Origin: an uncultured Bacillota bacterium
GTDB taxonomy: Bacteria; Bacillota; Clostridia; Oscillospirales; Oscillospiraceae
DNA: 37,684 nt
Reading direction: 5' to 3'
Assembly (NCBI GenBank): GCA_947649625.1
Contig: CANSSJ010000017.1
Location: forward strand, 1 to 37,684
How positions within the stretch are numbered: position 1 is the first letter of the stretch; every line of letters starts with the position of its first letter. Under the pieces are notes generated by a model that did no database searches, was not told the origin of the DNA, and was given only the letters and a program-made list of their open reading frames with translations. Positions 1 to 8,348 of the stretch are shown piece after piece. Made by a program: the position numbers and the translations under genes.

Positions 1-1
1 C

Positions 2-238
2 AACGGCGGCTTCGGCATGGTGCTGGACGGCTCCGAGCGGGTGGACACCATCCTGCGCATGTCCATGCCCTGGGACACCATGGTGGGCGTCTCCCGCCGC
101 AACTGGGCGGGCAACCCCAACTCCATGTCCACCGTGGCCGAGTACAACGAGATGTACAAGGGCCAGGACCACATCACCATGCCCTACATCGCCGACGATG
201 CTGTCATCGCTGAGGCACTGAAGAGCATCCAGGGCTGA
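2..238 (+). CDS. hutU: Urocanate hydratase, C-terminal end (5' truncated by window)
   Basis: The reading frame is open from the window edge and ends at TGA 236-238, giving 78 residues. Urocanase hydrates urocanate to imidazolone propionate, the second step of histidine breakdown, in the cytoplasm. The fragment starts in the conserved NGGFGMVLDGS stretch and continues through MPWDTMVGVSRRNWAGN, which matches the C-terminal part of the family (a Gly-rich segment followed by a basic/Trp/Arg/Asn segment). The Rossmann NAD-binding part lies upstream and cannot be checked. hutI follows 128 bases downstream on the same strand, supporting a hut operon. Identity rests on the C-terminal motif and on context. 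Confidence 0.88.
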   Translation, partial: NGGFGMVLDGSERVDTILRMSMPWDTMVGVSRRNWAGNPNSMSTVAEYNEMYKGQDHITMPYIADDAVIAEALKSIQG

Positions 239-250
239 TTGTCAATGTCC

Positions 251-298
251 GTAGGGGCGGCCTGTGGCCGCCCGCGGGCGCTCACAGAGCGCCCCTGC
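251..298. repeat. Palindromic intergenic repeat, copy A
   Basis: The outer arms GTAGGGGCG (251-259) and CGCCCCTGC (290-298) are inverted with one mismatch. Two inner hairpins follow: GGCGGCC/GGCCGCC at 256-272 and GGGCGCT/AGCGCCC at about 276-296. It starts 12 bases after the hutU stop. The same arm sequence recurs at 18470, 24085, 27448 and 35932, and a variant at 36278. Confidence 0.75.
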
Positions 299-319
299 AT
301 ACGAATAAGCCAATGATTC

Positions 320-350
320 AAGAGGGGGCGTCCCAGACGTCCCCTCTTTT
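320..350 (+). promoter_or_regulatory. Intercistronic stem-loop before hutI
   Basis: AAGAGGGG (320-327) pairs with CCCCTCTT (341-348). It continues through a G-T pair into CGTC (329-332) and GACG (336-339) around a 3-base loop, giving a 13-pair stem. Only TTTT follows before the hutI ribosome binding site GGAAAGG (351-357). It could be a weak terminator/attenuator or an mRNA-stabilising hairpin between hutU and hutI. Function is inferred. Confidence 0.55.
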
Positions 351-366
351 GGAAAGGAATGACAAT

Positions 367-1590
367 ATGAAAACCATTGTCACCAACATCGGTATGCTGG
401 CCACCCCTCAGGGCTCCGGCCCCAAGAAGGGCCCCGAGCAGGGGAACATTCAAATCCTCAAGGACGCCTGGGTTCTCATGGAGGACGGCCTGATCTCCCA
501 GGTGGGCACCGGCCCTGCTCCGGCGGCGGACAGCGTGATCGACGCCCAGGGCAGGCTGGTCACCCCCGGTCTGGTGGACGCCCACACCCACCTGATTTTC
601 GGCGGCTGGCGGCAGAACGAGCTGGGCTTAAAGCTCCACGGCAAGACCTACCTGGAGATTCAGAACGCCGGGGGCGGCATCCAGTCCACCACCAACGCCA
701 CCCGTCAGGCCACCGAGGAGGAGCTGACCGAAAAGGCTGCCCGGGCGCTGGACGAGATGCTCCATTTCGGCGTTACCACCTGCGAGGCCAAGAGCGGCTA
801 CGGCCTTGCCACCGAGCATGAGCTGAAAGCCCTGCAAGTCATCAAAAACCTGAACGACCGCCACGCTATGGACATCGTCGCCACCTTCATGGGGGCACAT
901 CTGGTCCCCGCCGAGTACAAGGCCAACCGGGCGGAGTACATCCGGCTGGTCTGCGAGGAGATGATGCCCAGGGTGAAGGAGCAGGGCATTGCCAAATACT
1001 GCGATGTCTTCTGCGAGGCCGACACCTTCACCGTGGAGGAGTCCCGGCAGGTGCTGGAGGCCGGTCTGAAATACGGCCTGCGGCCCAAGATCCACGCCGA
1101 CGAGATCGAGGCCATCGGCGGCTCCCAGCTGGCCGGTGAGATCGGGGCCATCTCCGCCGAGCACCTCATCGTCTGCCCCCCGGAGGGCATCGCCAGCATG
1201 GCGAAGGGCGGCACCATCGCCTGCCTGCTCCCCGCCACCAGCTTCTATCTGGGGGCCGTCTTCGCCCCCGCCCGGGACATGGTCAACGCCGGCGTCCCCG
1301 TGGCCATGGCCACCGACTTCAACCCCGGCTCCTGCCCCTGCCTCAACCTCCAGTTTGTCATCAATCTGGGGTGCCTCAAGTATAAGCTCACCCCGGAGGA
1401 GGTCCTCACCGCCGTCACCCTCAACGCCGCCGCCGCCATCGACATGGCGGGCAAAGTGGGCTCCGCCGAGCCCGGCAAGCAGGGCGACCTGGTGATCTGG
1501 GACGCCCCCGATCTGGACTACATCTGCTACCGCATGGGGAGTAATCTGGCGAAGACCGTCATCAAAAAGGGTGCGGTGGTGGTTGGCTGA
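367..1590 (+). CDS. hutI: Imidazolonepropionase
   Basis: Hydrolyses 4-imidazolone-5-propionate to N-formimino-L-glutamate, the third step of histidine degradation. The protein has 407 residues, the usual family length. Amidohydrolase metal and substrate residues are visible: H73 and H75 in DAHTHLIFGG, H178 in GAHLVP, H243 and E246 in IHADE, H266 in SAEHL and D317 in ATDFNPGSCP. ATG 367 is preferred over the in-frame ATG 313, because it is preceded by GGAAAGG and its product begins MKTIVTNIGML, whereas the upstream extension runs through the intercistronic hairpin. Its TGA overlaps the next gene's ATG by one base. No glutamate formiminotransferase or formiminoglutamase is in the window, so the fate of the product must be encoded elsewhere. 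Confidence 0.96.
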   Translation: MKTIVTNIGMLATPQGSGPKKGPEQGNIQILKDAWVLMEDGLISQVGTGPAPAADSVIDAQGRLVTPGLVDAHTHLIFGGWRQNELGLKLHGKTYLEIQNAGGGIQSTTNATRQATEEELTEKAARALDEMLHFGVTTCEAKSGYGLATEHELKALQVIKNLNDRHAMDIVATFMGAHLVPAEYKANRAEYIRLVCEEMMPRVKEQGIAKYCDVFCEADTFTVEESRQVLEAGLKYGLRPKIHADEIEAIGGSQLAGEIGAISAEHLIVCPPEGIASMAKGGTIACLLPATSFYLGAVFAPARDMVNAGVPVAMATDFNPGSCPCLNLQFVINLGCLKYKLTPEEVLTAVTLNAAAAIDMAGKVGSAEPGKQGDLVIWDAPDLDYICYRMGSNLAKTVIKKGAVVVG

Positions 1591-2027
1591 TGGACCGCAC
1601 CGACTATCAGATTTTGAATCTCCTCCAGGGGGACAGCCGCACCACCCTGAAATCCATCGGGGACCGGGTGGGGCTCACCGCCCCCGCCGTGTCGGAGCGC
1701 ATCCGCCGCATGGAGGACAAGGGGGCCATCAAGAGCTTCTCCATCAATGTGGATCGCACGCTGCTGGACAGCAGCCTGACCGGGTTTATCCTGGTGGCGG
1801 TCTTCCCGGACAAGTACAATCTGTTCTGCCGGTTCTGTGAGGAGACCCCCTCCATCACCGCCCACCACCACCTGGTGGGCAAGCTCAACGCCCTGCTGCG
1901 CTTCGCGGTCAAGGACACCCGCCAGCTGGACGGACTCCTGGCTGCCATCAAGCAGTACGGCGACTCCCAGACCTCGGTGGAGCTGGGGGCGTATTTCGAG
2001 CGGAAGGACATCCCGCTCCCCAAATAA
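1590..2027 (+). CDS. Lrp/AsnC family transcriptional regulator
   Basis: 145 residues, the family length. The N-terminal winged helix-turn-helix (about residues 1-60) begins MDRTDYQILNLLQGDSR and contains GLTAPAVSERIRRMEDKG. The C-terminal RAM/ligand-binding half (about 65-140) contains HHHLVGKLNALLRFAVKD. Lrp-type proteins assemble as octamers or hexadecamers and sense amino acids. ATG overlaps the hutI stop by one base (TGATG), so translation is coupled and the gene is part of the hut operon. The position suggests control of the hut genes in response to histidine or a related amino acid; this is inference. No obvious independent ribosome binding site precedes it. Confidence 0.9.
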   Translation: MDRTDYQILNLLQGDSRTTLKSIGDRVGLTAPAVSERIRRMEDKGAIKSFSINVDRTLLDSSLTGFILVAVFPDKYNLFCRFCEETPSITAHHHLVGKLNALLRFAVKDTRQLDGLLAAIKQYGDSQTSVELGAYFERKDIPLPK

Positions 2028-2032
2028 AAAAG

Positions 2033-2060
2033 CGGCCGGCCGGAGTACTCCGGCCGGCCG
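2033..2060. terminator. Bidirectional intrinsic terminator (perfect 28-base palindrome)
   Basis: The sequence is self-complementary about a central GTAC (2045-2048), with arms rich in CCGG. On the minus strand it is followed by GCTTTTTTATT, a good U-tract that ends the hemerythrin gene. On the plus strand TCTGTTATCTT follows the Lrp gene. It lies between convergent genes. Confidence 0.85.
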
Positions 2061-2064
2061 TCTG

Positions 2065-3939
2065 TTATCTTCGGGACATCGTCTTTGCGCAGAAGGCGTC
2101 GATCTTCCCCTTGATTTCCTCTGATTTCAAATGCTTCAGCAGGTAACCTGCCGGTTTCAGGGACAGCAGCTCATGTACCGTCTCCTGGTCGCTGCGCCCA
2201 GTGAGGAAAATCACCGGGATGCTGGCGAACTTGGGTGTGGAGCGGAGCATTTCCAGGGTCTGCCTCCCGTTGCACGTAGGCATCTCATAGTCCAGCAGAA
2301 TCAGGTCGGGCCGGTCCACGGCCACGGTCTGGAGGGCCTCCACCCCAGACTCGGCCAGTAGTAGCCGGTAGTCGTTTTCCAGCAGGAGTTTCAGGCTCAT
2401 CCGCACGGTGGGCGAGTCATCCACCACCAGAACCTTCGGCCGGGTGTCGGACTTCTGCTCTGCCTTAGCCCGCTGCTCCGCCTTGATCTTCTCCTCCGCC
2501 TCGGCCAGGCACTTTTCCATCTCGGCCAGGGCGTTTTTCTGCTTCAGAAGGGCGCTCATATCCCCCTTCAGCAGTTGGGGGGCCGCGAAGAAGGTGTCCA
2601 CCTTCCGCTTGATCTCATCGGGCGCCAAGGTTTTTACCAGATAGCCCGCCGGGTTCAGGGAGAGCAGCTCCCGTACAAGCTCCGGATCATCGCGCCCGGT
2701 GAGGAAGATCACCGGGATTTGTGCAAACTCCTTGGCGGAGCGGAGCATCTCCATGGTCTGCTTTCCGTTGCACACCGGCATCTCGTAGTCCAGCAGAATC
2801 AGGTCGGGGCGGTCCAGGGTAATGATTCGGATGGCGGCCACGCCGGATTCAGCCGGGACCACCTGATAGTCCTCGGCCAGCAGATTTTTGATGCCCTCCC
2901 GAATCGTCATGGAGTCGTCCACCACCAGAACCTTCGGCCGGGTGTCGGCCTCCTCCACCTTGACCTCTTCCTCCCGCTTGGCCAGGTATTTTTCCACCTC
3001 GCTCAGGGCGTTTTGCCGCTCGATGGGGGTGCCGACGCCGTCCTCCAGCATGTGGGGGGCGATGGCGCAGTAGGCGAAGTAGCCCGCGCCGCCCGTGTTG
3101 AACAGCAGGCTGATCTGAGGATGCTCCCGCTCAAATATTTTTCGGAACTGCTCGTAGGACAGAAGATTTTCCTCTTTCAGCTCGTAGGCCTTCACGTCGG
3201 GCAGATGCTCCATGACCCGGCCCACAAACTGCCGCGCCGTATATCGGGCGGCGTTGATGAGCATGGAGTCCAGCTTGCCGGTCTGGAGTCCCATGATCTT
3301 TCCCACGGTGTTGATCAGCAGCTTCTCCTCAAAGACCAGAATGACCTCCTGCTTTTTTTCGCCCTGATTTGTCCCATAGACCAGGCGGTAATAGACGCCC
3401 TTTCCGAACTTCTCTCCGCCGTAAACCTCGCTGATGACCTGGGACTCCAGGTGGAACATGTCGAACAGCAGCTGGACAATCACCTTTTTTACGGCGGCCA
3501 GTTCCTCGCCGGGCAGAAGATGGCCCCAGATGCTGATGCGGTCGCCGGTAATGGCCTGATCCTCCGTCAGGGTGTGGCCGATGAGCCACCCGGTGCAGAC
3601 ACCCAGAAAATGGTCCACCGCGTCCGGAGCGTATCCGGTATGTTCCAGTTCCTGCTCCAGGGCGGGGAGGGTGTTCTCCCGAAATTCCCGGTGGATGCGC
3701 CGGTGCTGCTCCAGACCCTCGTATCCGATGGATTCCATGTACGCCTCTTCATCGGCAAAATGTTTTACCGCGTGCCCCTTAAAGTACTTGATCCCCTCCT
3801 GACAGGTCCACTGGCTGTCCTTTTCCTCCTCCCGGAAGGTAAAAATTTTGTTGATGATCTTAAACAGCCGCTGGTGCTCCCGGTCGATCGCATCCACGCC
3901 GATGTTGTATTCGTCCCGCCACTCAAATTGGGTGTCCAT
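2065..3939 (-). CDS. Hemerythrin - CheX-like - receiver - receiver fusion protein
   Basis: 624 residues, with four parts. Residues 1-135 are a bacterial hemerythrin: the di-iron ligands H22, H60, E64, H79, H83, H122 and D127 are all present. Residues about 145-300 resemble a CheX/CheC-like domain, but the phosphatase-type E-x2-N motif reads M-x2-N at 226-229, so the assignment is tentative. Residues 334-450 and 500-616 are two receiver domains with acidic pairs D341/D342 and D507/D508, phospho-acceptors D384 and D550, T414/T580 and K436/K602. A charged coiled coil (about 465-497) joins them. The receivers are recent duplicates, including an exact 30-base DNA match at 2421-2450 and 2919-2948, 498 bases apart. 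No membrane segment or output DNA-binding domain is visible. A likely role is sensing oxygen, NO or iron state and passing it on by phosphotransfer; the partner is unknown. The start has GGGGGA upstream. Confidence 0.88.
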   Translation of the reverse strand: MDTQFEWRDEYNIGVDAIDREHQRLFKIINKIFTFREEEKDSQWTCQEGIKYFKGHAVKHFADEEAYMESIGYEGLEQHRRIHREFRENTLPALEQELEHTGYAPDAVDHFLGVCTGWLIGHTLTEDQAITGDRISIWGHLLPGEELAAVKKVIVQLLFDMFHLESQVISEVYGGEKFGKGVYYRLVYGTNQGEKKQEVILVFEEKLLINTVGKIMGLQTGKLDSMLINAARYTARQFVGRVMEHLPDVKAYELKEENLLSYEQFRKIFEREHPQISLLFNTGGAGYFAYCAIAPHMLEDGVGTPIERQNALSEVEKYLAKREEEVKVEEADTRPKVLVVDDSMTIREGIKNLLAEDYQVVPAESGVAAIRIITLDRPDLILLDYEMPVCNGKQTMEMLRSAKEFAQIPVIFLTGRDDPELVRELLSLNPAGYLVKTLAPDEIKRKVDTFFAAPQLLKGDMSALLKQKNALAEMEKCLAEAEEKIKAEQRAKAEQKSDTRPKVLVVDDSPTVRMSLKLLLENDYRLLLAESGVEALQTVAVDRPDLILLDYEMPTCNGRQTLEMLRSTPKFASIPVIFLTGRSDQETVHELLSLKPAGYLLKHLKSEEIKGKIDAFCAKTMSRR

Positions 3940-3973
3940 AGCAAATCCCCCAGTAAAAAATATTCATGGAGCA

Positions 3974-4002
3974 ATTATACAGTATCGGGCTCCTTTTGGC
4001 AA
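3974..4002 (-). promoter_or_regulatory. Sigma-A type promoter for the hemerythrin/receiver gene
   Basis: On the minus strand TTGCCA (3997-4002) is followed by a 17-base spacer and TATAAT (3974-3979), 35 bases before the ATG at 3939. Confidence 0.75.
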
Positions 4003-4025
4003 GGGGACTTCTGGAGATAAACAAC

Positions 4026-4056
4026 AAAAAAAGCCCGCCTCCGGATGGGGGCGGGC
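4026..4056 (-). terminator. Intrinsic terminator of fhs
   Basis: On the minus strand GCCCGCC(CC)...GGCGGGC (4033-4056) forms a GC-rich stem, followed by TTTTTTT (4026-4032). It lies 27 bases past the fhs stop. Confidence 0.85.
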
Positions 4057-4082
4057 GATGTATTGCGGGGGGGCGGGGCAGC

Positions 4083-5756
4083 TTAGAACAGTCCAGTGAT
4101 TTTGCCGTTCTCGTCCACGTCGATCTTCTCGGCGGAGGGTACCTTGGGCAGGCCGGGCATGGTCATGATATCGCCGGTGAGGGCCACGATGAAGCCGGCG
4201 CCGGCGCACACCTTCAGGTTGCGGACGGTGACCTCAAAGCCCTTGGGGGCGCCCAGCAGGGCCTGGTTGTCGGAGAAGGAGTACTGGGTCTTGGCCATGC
4301 AGATGGGCAGATCGCCGAAGCCCAGGTCGGTGAGCTGCTGGGCCTGCTTCTTGGCGTTGGGGGTAAGGACCACCTTGTCGCCGTGGTACACACGGGTGAC
4401 GATGGTGTTCAGCTTGTCCTGGATGGAGGCGCTCCCGTCGTAGACGAAGGAGAAGTTATTGGGCTCCTCGCACAGCCGGACGACCTCCTCAGCCAGAGCC
4501 ACGCCGCCTTCGCCGCCCTTGGCCCATACCTCGGACAGAGCCACGTTGACGCCCAGCTCGTTGCACTTCTTCTCCACCAGGTCCAGCTCGGCCTTGGTGT
4601 CGGTGGGGAAGGCGTTGATGGCCACCACGCAGGGCAGGCCGTAGACGTTCTTCACGTTGTCCACGTGCTGGAGCAGGTTGGGCAGGCCCTTCTCCAGGGC
4701 CTCCAGGTTCTCATTGTTCAGCTCGGGCTTGGGCACGCCGCCGTGGTACTTCAGCGCCCGGACGGTGGCCACGATGACCACTGCGGAGGGGCTGAGGCCG
4801 GCCTTGCGGCACTTGATGTCGATGAACTTCTCCGCGCCCAGGTCGGCGGCGAAGCCGGCCTCGGTGACGGCGTAGTCGGCCACCTTCAGGGCCATGCGGG
4901 TGGCCATCACGGAGTTGCAGCCGTGGGCGATGTTAGCGAAGGGGCCGCCGTGGATGAAAGCGGGGGTGCCCTCCAGGGTCTGGACCAGGTTGGGCTTGAC
5001 GGCGTCCTTCAGCAGGGCGGCCATGGCGCCCTCGGCGTGGAGGTCGTGGGCGGTGACGGGCTTGCCGTCGTAAGTATAGGCCACGATCATTTTGCCCAGC
5101 CGCTCCTTCAGGTCGGAGATGGAGGTAGACAGGCACAGCACCGCCATAATCTCGCTGGCCACGGTGATCTCAAAGCCGTCCTCACGGGGGACGCCCTGCA
5201 TCTTGCCGCCCAGGCCGTTGATGATGTGGCGCAGCTGGCGGTCGTTCATGTCCACGGCCCGCTTCCAGGTGATCTGCTTGACGTCGATGCCCAGGGCGTT
5301 GCCCTGCTGAATGTGGTTGTCCAGCATGGCGGCCATCAGGTTGTTGGCCGCGCCGATGGCGTGGAAGTCGCCGGTGAAGTGGAGGTTGATGTCCTCCATG
5401 GGCACCACCTGAGCGTAGCCGCCGCCGGCGGCCCCGCCCTTCACGCCGAACACGGGGCCCAGGGAGGGCTCCCGGAGGGCGACGGCGGATTTCTTGCCGA
5501 TCTTGCGCAGGCCGTCGGCCAGGCCCACAGAGGTGGTGGTCTTGCCCTCGCCGGCGGGGGTGGGGGTGATGGCGGTGACCAGGATCAGCTTGCCGTCGGG
5601 GGCGGTGGTCTCATTGAGCAGCTTGTAGTCGATTTTGGCCTTATAGTTGCCATACATCTCCAGATACTTCTCGTCGATGCCGGCCGCGGCCGCGATCTCC
5701 GTGATGCGCTTGGGAGTGTGCTCCTGGGCGATCTCAATGTCGGATTTGATGCTCAT
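4083..5756 (-). CDS. fhs: Formate--tetrahydrofolate ligase (10-formyl-THF synthetase)
   Basis: Catalyses formate + THF + ATP to 10-formyl-THF, and can run backwards to make ATP. 557 residues from the chosen start, the usual monomer length. The P-loop is at 64-75 ([13 protein letters not shown]72), followed by [25 protein letters not shown] 5756 is preferred over the in-frame ATG 5885, because it follows GCAGGAGGCC and the product starts [11 protein letters not shown], as expected. The gene sits between two hut gene blocks on the opposite strand. Histidine fermentation yields formimino-THF, then 10-formyl-THF, so Fhs can capture ATP from it. That link is inferred from position plus known biochemistry. 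Confidence 0.97.
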   Translation of the reverse strand: MSIKSDIEIAQEHTPKRITEIAAAAGIDEKYLEMYGNYKAKIDYKLLNETTAPDGKLILVTAITPTPAGEGKTTTSVGLADGLRKIGKKSAVALREPSLGPVFGVKGGAAGGGYAQVVPMEDINLHFTGDFHAIGAANNLMAAMLDNHIQQGNALGIDVKQITWKRAVDMNDRQLRHIINGLGGKMQGVPREDGFEITVASEIMAVLCLSTSISDLKERLGKMIVAYTYDGKPVTAHDLHAEGAMAALLKDAVKPNLVQTLEGTPAFIHGGPFANIAHGCNSVMATRMALKVADYAVTEAGFAADLGAEKFIDIKCRKAGLSPSAVVIVATVRALKYHGGVPKPELNNENLEALEKGLPNLLQHVDNVKNVYGLPCVVAINAFPTDTKAELDLVEKKCNELGVNVALSEVWAKGGEGGVALAEEVVRLCEEPNNFSFVYDGSASIQDKLNTIVTRVYHGDKVVLTPNAKKQAQQLTDLGFGDLPICMAKTQYSFSDNQALLGAPKGFEVTVRNLKVCAGAGFIVALTGDIMTMPGLPKVPSAEKIDVDENGKITGLF

Positions 5757-5829
5757 ATCTGTGGGCCTCCTGCTTTCTGTAAATTTTAGTTCTGCCGGAC
5801 CGAAGGGGGTCCGGCGCTTGACTGTCCCC

Positions 5830-5858
5830 ATTATAACGCACAAAGGATATTCCGTAAA
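5830..5858 (-). promoter_or_regulatory. Promoter and short leader of fhs
   Basis: On the minus strand TTTACG (5853-5858), a 17-base spacer and TATAAT (5830-5835) form a good sigma-A promoter. The leader of about 65 bases contains an 8-pair hairpin, GCCGGACC/GGTCCGGC at 5794-5815, upstream of the ribosome binding site. Confidence 0.78.
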
Positions 5859-6057
5859 TAACATTTTTTTGTCACATGGGGACAATTACTTTTTTTCATA
5901 AAGTAAAAGGCCGGTTTTACGAAAAAGCATGTGCGGAGAAGCGGCTACTGGCTGTCCCGCAAGGGCTCTTCTTTGATTCATTACGCTAATGCACCAGTAC
6001 ATCAGCAGTAGACTATGATAATGCACAACCAAAATTTATTTTTCGGCAACATTTTTG
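5859..6057. other. Gene-free spacer between divergent fhs and the permease
   Basis: The stretch from the fhs start (5756) to the permease start (6218) has no supported gene. Apart from the two promoters and the leader hairpin listed separately, 5859-6057 is AT-richer than its surroundings and holds only very short open frames. Examples are a 15-codon frame at about 5931 and a 9-codon frame at about 5990. Neither has a convincing ribosome binding site. Confidence 0.5.
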
Positions 6058-6098
6058 TTGATTTTAACGGCTTCATATGATATGATACTTTTTGTATC
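6058..6098 (+). promoter_or_regulatory. Permease promoter with inverted-repeat operator candidate
   Basis: TTGATT (6058-6063), 17 bases, TATGAT (6081-6086) is a near-consensus sigma-A promoter. The inverted repeat GATAC-TTTTT-GTATC at 6084-6098 overlaps the -10 and the predicted transcription start, the classic position for a repressor site. The encoded regulators in this cluster (Lrp/AsnC at 1590, YerC-type at 10816) are candidates to bind it; no binding is shown. Confidence 0.65.
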
Positions 6099-6118
6099 GG
6101 GGCCCTGTTGGAGAGGGG

Positions 6119-6155
6119 CTCCTTTTCCAGGAAAACCATCCTCCCGGAAAAGGAG
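6119..6155 (+). promoter_or_regulatory. Leader stem-loop of the permease operon
   Basis: CTCCTTTTCC (6119-6128) pairs perfectly with GGAAAAGGAG (6146-6155) around a 17-base loop, inside the untranslated leader of about 125 bases. There is no U-tract, so it is not a plain terminator. The right arm looks like a Shine-Dalgarno sequence, but no good start codon follows it. Confidence 0.55.
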
Positions 6156-6217
6156 ATCTGGCCGGGCCGCGAAAAATCGGAAGAGGAAACATATTTCAGA
6201 AAGAGGGGTACATTTCT

Positions 6218-7822
6218 ATGGCAAGTAACGAAAAAACCCGCAGCGTGCGCCTGCCCAACATAGTTGAGGCGCTCATCCCCATCGTGGTCATGATGGGTCT
6301 GATGATCTACGGCCTGAACTTCAGCGGCGGGGGCTATGTAGACGCCCACATGCCGCTGGCCGTGTCCATCGTGGTGGCCTGCATCATCGGCTGCCTCTGC
6401 GGCCACAGCTTCTCCGATATGCTGGCCGGTATGATCGACCGGTTGAACGCCACCATGGAGGCCATCCTGATCCTGTGTACGGTCGGCCTGCTGGTCGCGT
6501 CCTTCCTCATGTCGGGCACCATTCCCGCCCTGATTTACTACGGGCTGAACCTGCTGACGCCTCAGCTGTTCCTGCCTGTGGGCTGCTTCCTGTGCGCCAT
6601 CGTGGGCCTGGCCTGCGGCTCCTCCTGGACCGCCACCGCCACCATGGGTATCGCCATGCTGGGCATCGGCGCCGGCCTGGGCATCCCCGCCCCCATCACC
6701 GCCGGTATGGCCATCTCCGGCGCCTATGTGGGCGACAAGTTCTCCCCCCTGTCCGATACCACCAACCTGGCCGCCGCCGTCTCTGAGACCGGCCTGTTCG
6801 ACCACGTGACCGCCATGGTGTCCACCACCGCTCCCACCTTTGTCCTGGCTCTCATTGCCTACGCCATCCTGGGCGTGGTAATCAGCAACGGCAACTACGA
6901 CCCCACCGTGGCCACTGACATCCAGAAGGTCATCGCCTCCGGCTTCAACATCAACCCCTTCCTGCTGGTCCCCATCCTGGTGGTCATCATTGCCTGCGTG
7001 ATGAAGCTGCCCGGCCTGGTGGGCGTCACCATCTCGGTGGTCACCGGCGTCCTGTTCGCCGTCATCTTCCAGGGCGTGGGCAGCCTGGCCGACCTGTTCG
7101 ACATGCTGCACTATGGCTACGGTTTCGAGCTTGAGGAGGCTCAGGTCGCCGCGATGAATCTGACCTCTTACCTTGCTCCCAGCGGCGAAATGACGAACGC
7201 CTATGAAACGGTTTCCAGCCTGCTCAACCGGGGCGGCATGGACCACACCATGGGGACCATCAACCTGATCCTGCTGGCCGTGGCCTACGGCGGCGCCCTG
7301 GAGCGCTGCGGCTGCACCGAGGCCCTGTTCGGCAAGCTGAAGAGCAAGATCAACTCTGTGGGCAGCCTGATCCTGGCCACCATGGCCACCTCCCTGTTCT
7401 GCGACGCCACCATGTGCGACCAGTTCCTGGGCATCGGCGTTCCCGCCCCCCTGTATGTGGACAAGTACGACGAGCTGGGCCTGGGCCGCAACATGATGTC
7501 CCGCACCCTGGAGGACTGCGGCACCCTGTGGGCCGCCATGTTCCCCTGGACCGGCTGCGGCGCCTATCAGCAGGGCGTGTTCGGGATGAGCCCCTTCACC
7601 TACTTCCCCTTCGCCTTCGTGAACCTGCTCAACCCCATCTACGCCGCCATTACCGCTTTCCTGGGCCGCAACATCTTCTGGGCTGACGGCTCCTACACCA
7701 ACATTCTGGGCAAGACCAAGGCCGGCAAGCCCGCGGGCGCTCCCGCCGAGGCCCACGAGAAGGCCGTGAAGAACCTGGAGGCCCGCCGCGCCGCTGGCAA
7801 GGCTCCCAAGATCAGCGCCTGA
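6218..7822 (+). CDS. NhaC-family Na+/H+ antiporter-like permease, probable histidine transporter
   Basis: 534 residues from ATG 6218, which follows GAGGGG at 6203-6208. The upstream in-frame ATG 6092 would read through the leader hairpin and is rejected. It is a multi-pass inner-membrane protein with hydrophobic segments from about residue 15 to 500. It carries the NhaC signature GSSWTATATMG (134-144) and GAYVGDKFSPLSDTTN (158-173), and a second related half with LFCDATMCDQFLGIGVP. The family exchanges Na+ and H+, but relatives next to hut genes (YuiF type) are predicted histidine permeases. Its place at the head of the hutH transcription unit favours histidine uptake. The substrate is inferred; the family call is firm. 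Confidence 0.9.
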   Translation: MASNEKTRSVRLPNIVEALIPIVVMMGLMIYGLNFSGGGYVDAHMPLAVSIVVACIIGCLCGHSFSDMLAGMIDRLNATMEAILILCTVGLLVASFLMSGTIPALIYYGLNLLTPQLFLPVGCFLCAIVGLACGSSWTATATMGIAMLGIGAGLGIPAPITAGMAISGAYVGDKFSPLSDTTNLAAAVSETGLFDHVTAMVSTTAPTFVLALIAYAILGVVISNGNYDPTVATDIQKVIASGFNINPFLLVPILVVIIACVMKLPGLVGVTISVVTGVLFAVIFQGVGSLADLFDMLHYGYGFELEEAQVAAMNLTSYLAPSGEMTNAYETVSSLLNRGGMDHTMGTINLILLAVAYGGALERCGCTEALFGKLKSKINSVGSLILATMATSLFCDATMCDQFLGIGVPAPLYVDKYDELGLGRNMMSRTLEDCGTLWAAMFPWTGCGAYQQGVFGMSPFTYFPFAFVNLLNPIYAAITAFLGRNIFWADGSYTNILGKTKAGKPAGAPAEAHEKAVKNLEARRAAGKAPKISA

Positions 7823-7849
7823 TTTTTCCCGAACGAAAGGACTTATTCC

Positions 7850-8344
7850 GTGAGCAAACAAGCCCTCCCCTGGGCCGATCTGACCGGCCCGATCTACATC
7901 CCCCGGGAGCTGAAGCCCCGGAAGCCCTACGTCATCTACGCCTGCTGGGCTATGGTGATCCTTCTGCTGGTGGGCGGTCTCGTCACCCGGTTCAAGATCG
8001 CCCTGATCTTTGGCGTGCTCTACGCGCTCACGCTGCTGTCCCAAAAGGACGTGGCGGTGACCGAGCGGGGGCTGGAGATCTTCTATCAGATGAAGATTAC
8101 CACCAACTACAACTTCTGGCCCTGGGCGGAGATTAACGCCATCGTGGTGGAGGACCGGAACCACCCCGAGCTGATTGCCCTCCACTTCGGACACGGCAAC
8201 GCCAGCAAACGCTTTTTCTTCACCCGGCCGGACACCGAGAAAATCCTGGTGCTGGCCCGGGAGAAGCACCCCGGCGTCCCGGTGCGCCAAGCCACTGACA
8301 ACCCCCGCTCCGGCAAGTTTTCCGGCCGGAGCAAGGGAATCTAA
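7850..8344 (+). CDS. Small membrane protein with a PH-like soluble domain, function unknown
   Basis: 164 residues from GTG 7850, 8-12 bases after GAAAGG and 27 bases after the permease stop. Two adjacent hydrophobic helices (about residues 26-45 and 48-65) are followed by a soluble region of about 75 residues starting VTERGLEIFYQMK. That beta-rich pattern (WPWAEINAIVVE, RFFFTRP) resembles bacterial PH-type domains. No catalytic motif is seen. It is co-directional between the permease and hutH, so it may assist the transporter; that is a guess from position only. Confidence 0.75.
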   Translation: MSKQALPWADLTGPIYIPRELKPRKPYVIYACWAMVILLLVGGLVTRFKIALIFGVLYALTLLSQKDVAVTERGLEIFYQMKITTNYNFWPWAEINAIVVEDRNHPELIALHFGHGNASKRFFFTRPDTEKILVLAREKHPGVPVRQATDNPRSGKFSGRSKGI

Positions 8345-8348
8345 CCTC

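Noticed and set aside
3966-5789. 607-codon plus-strand frame opposite fhs
   Set aside because: fhs is unmistakable; the opposite frame is a composition artefact and would start inside the terminator region.
5931-6020. Histidine-rich leader peptide before the permease
   Set aside because: The short frames here hold at most one His codon and lie upstream of the best promoter, so they would not be in its transcript.
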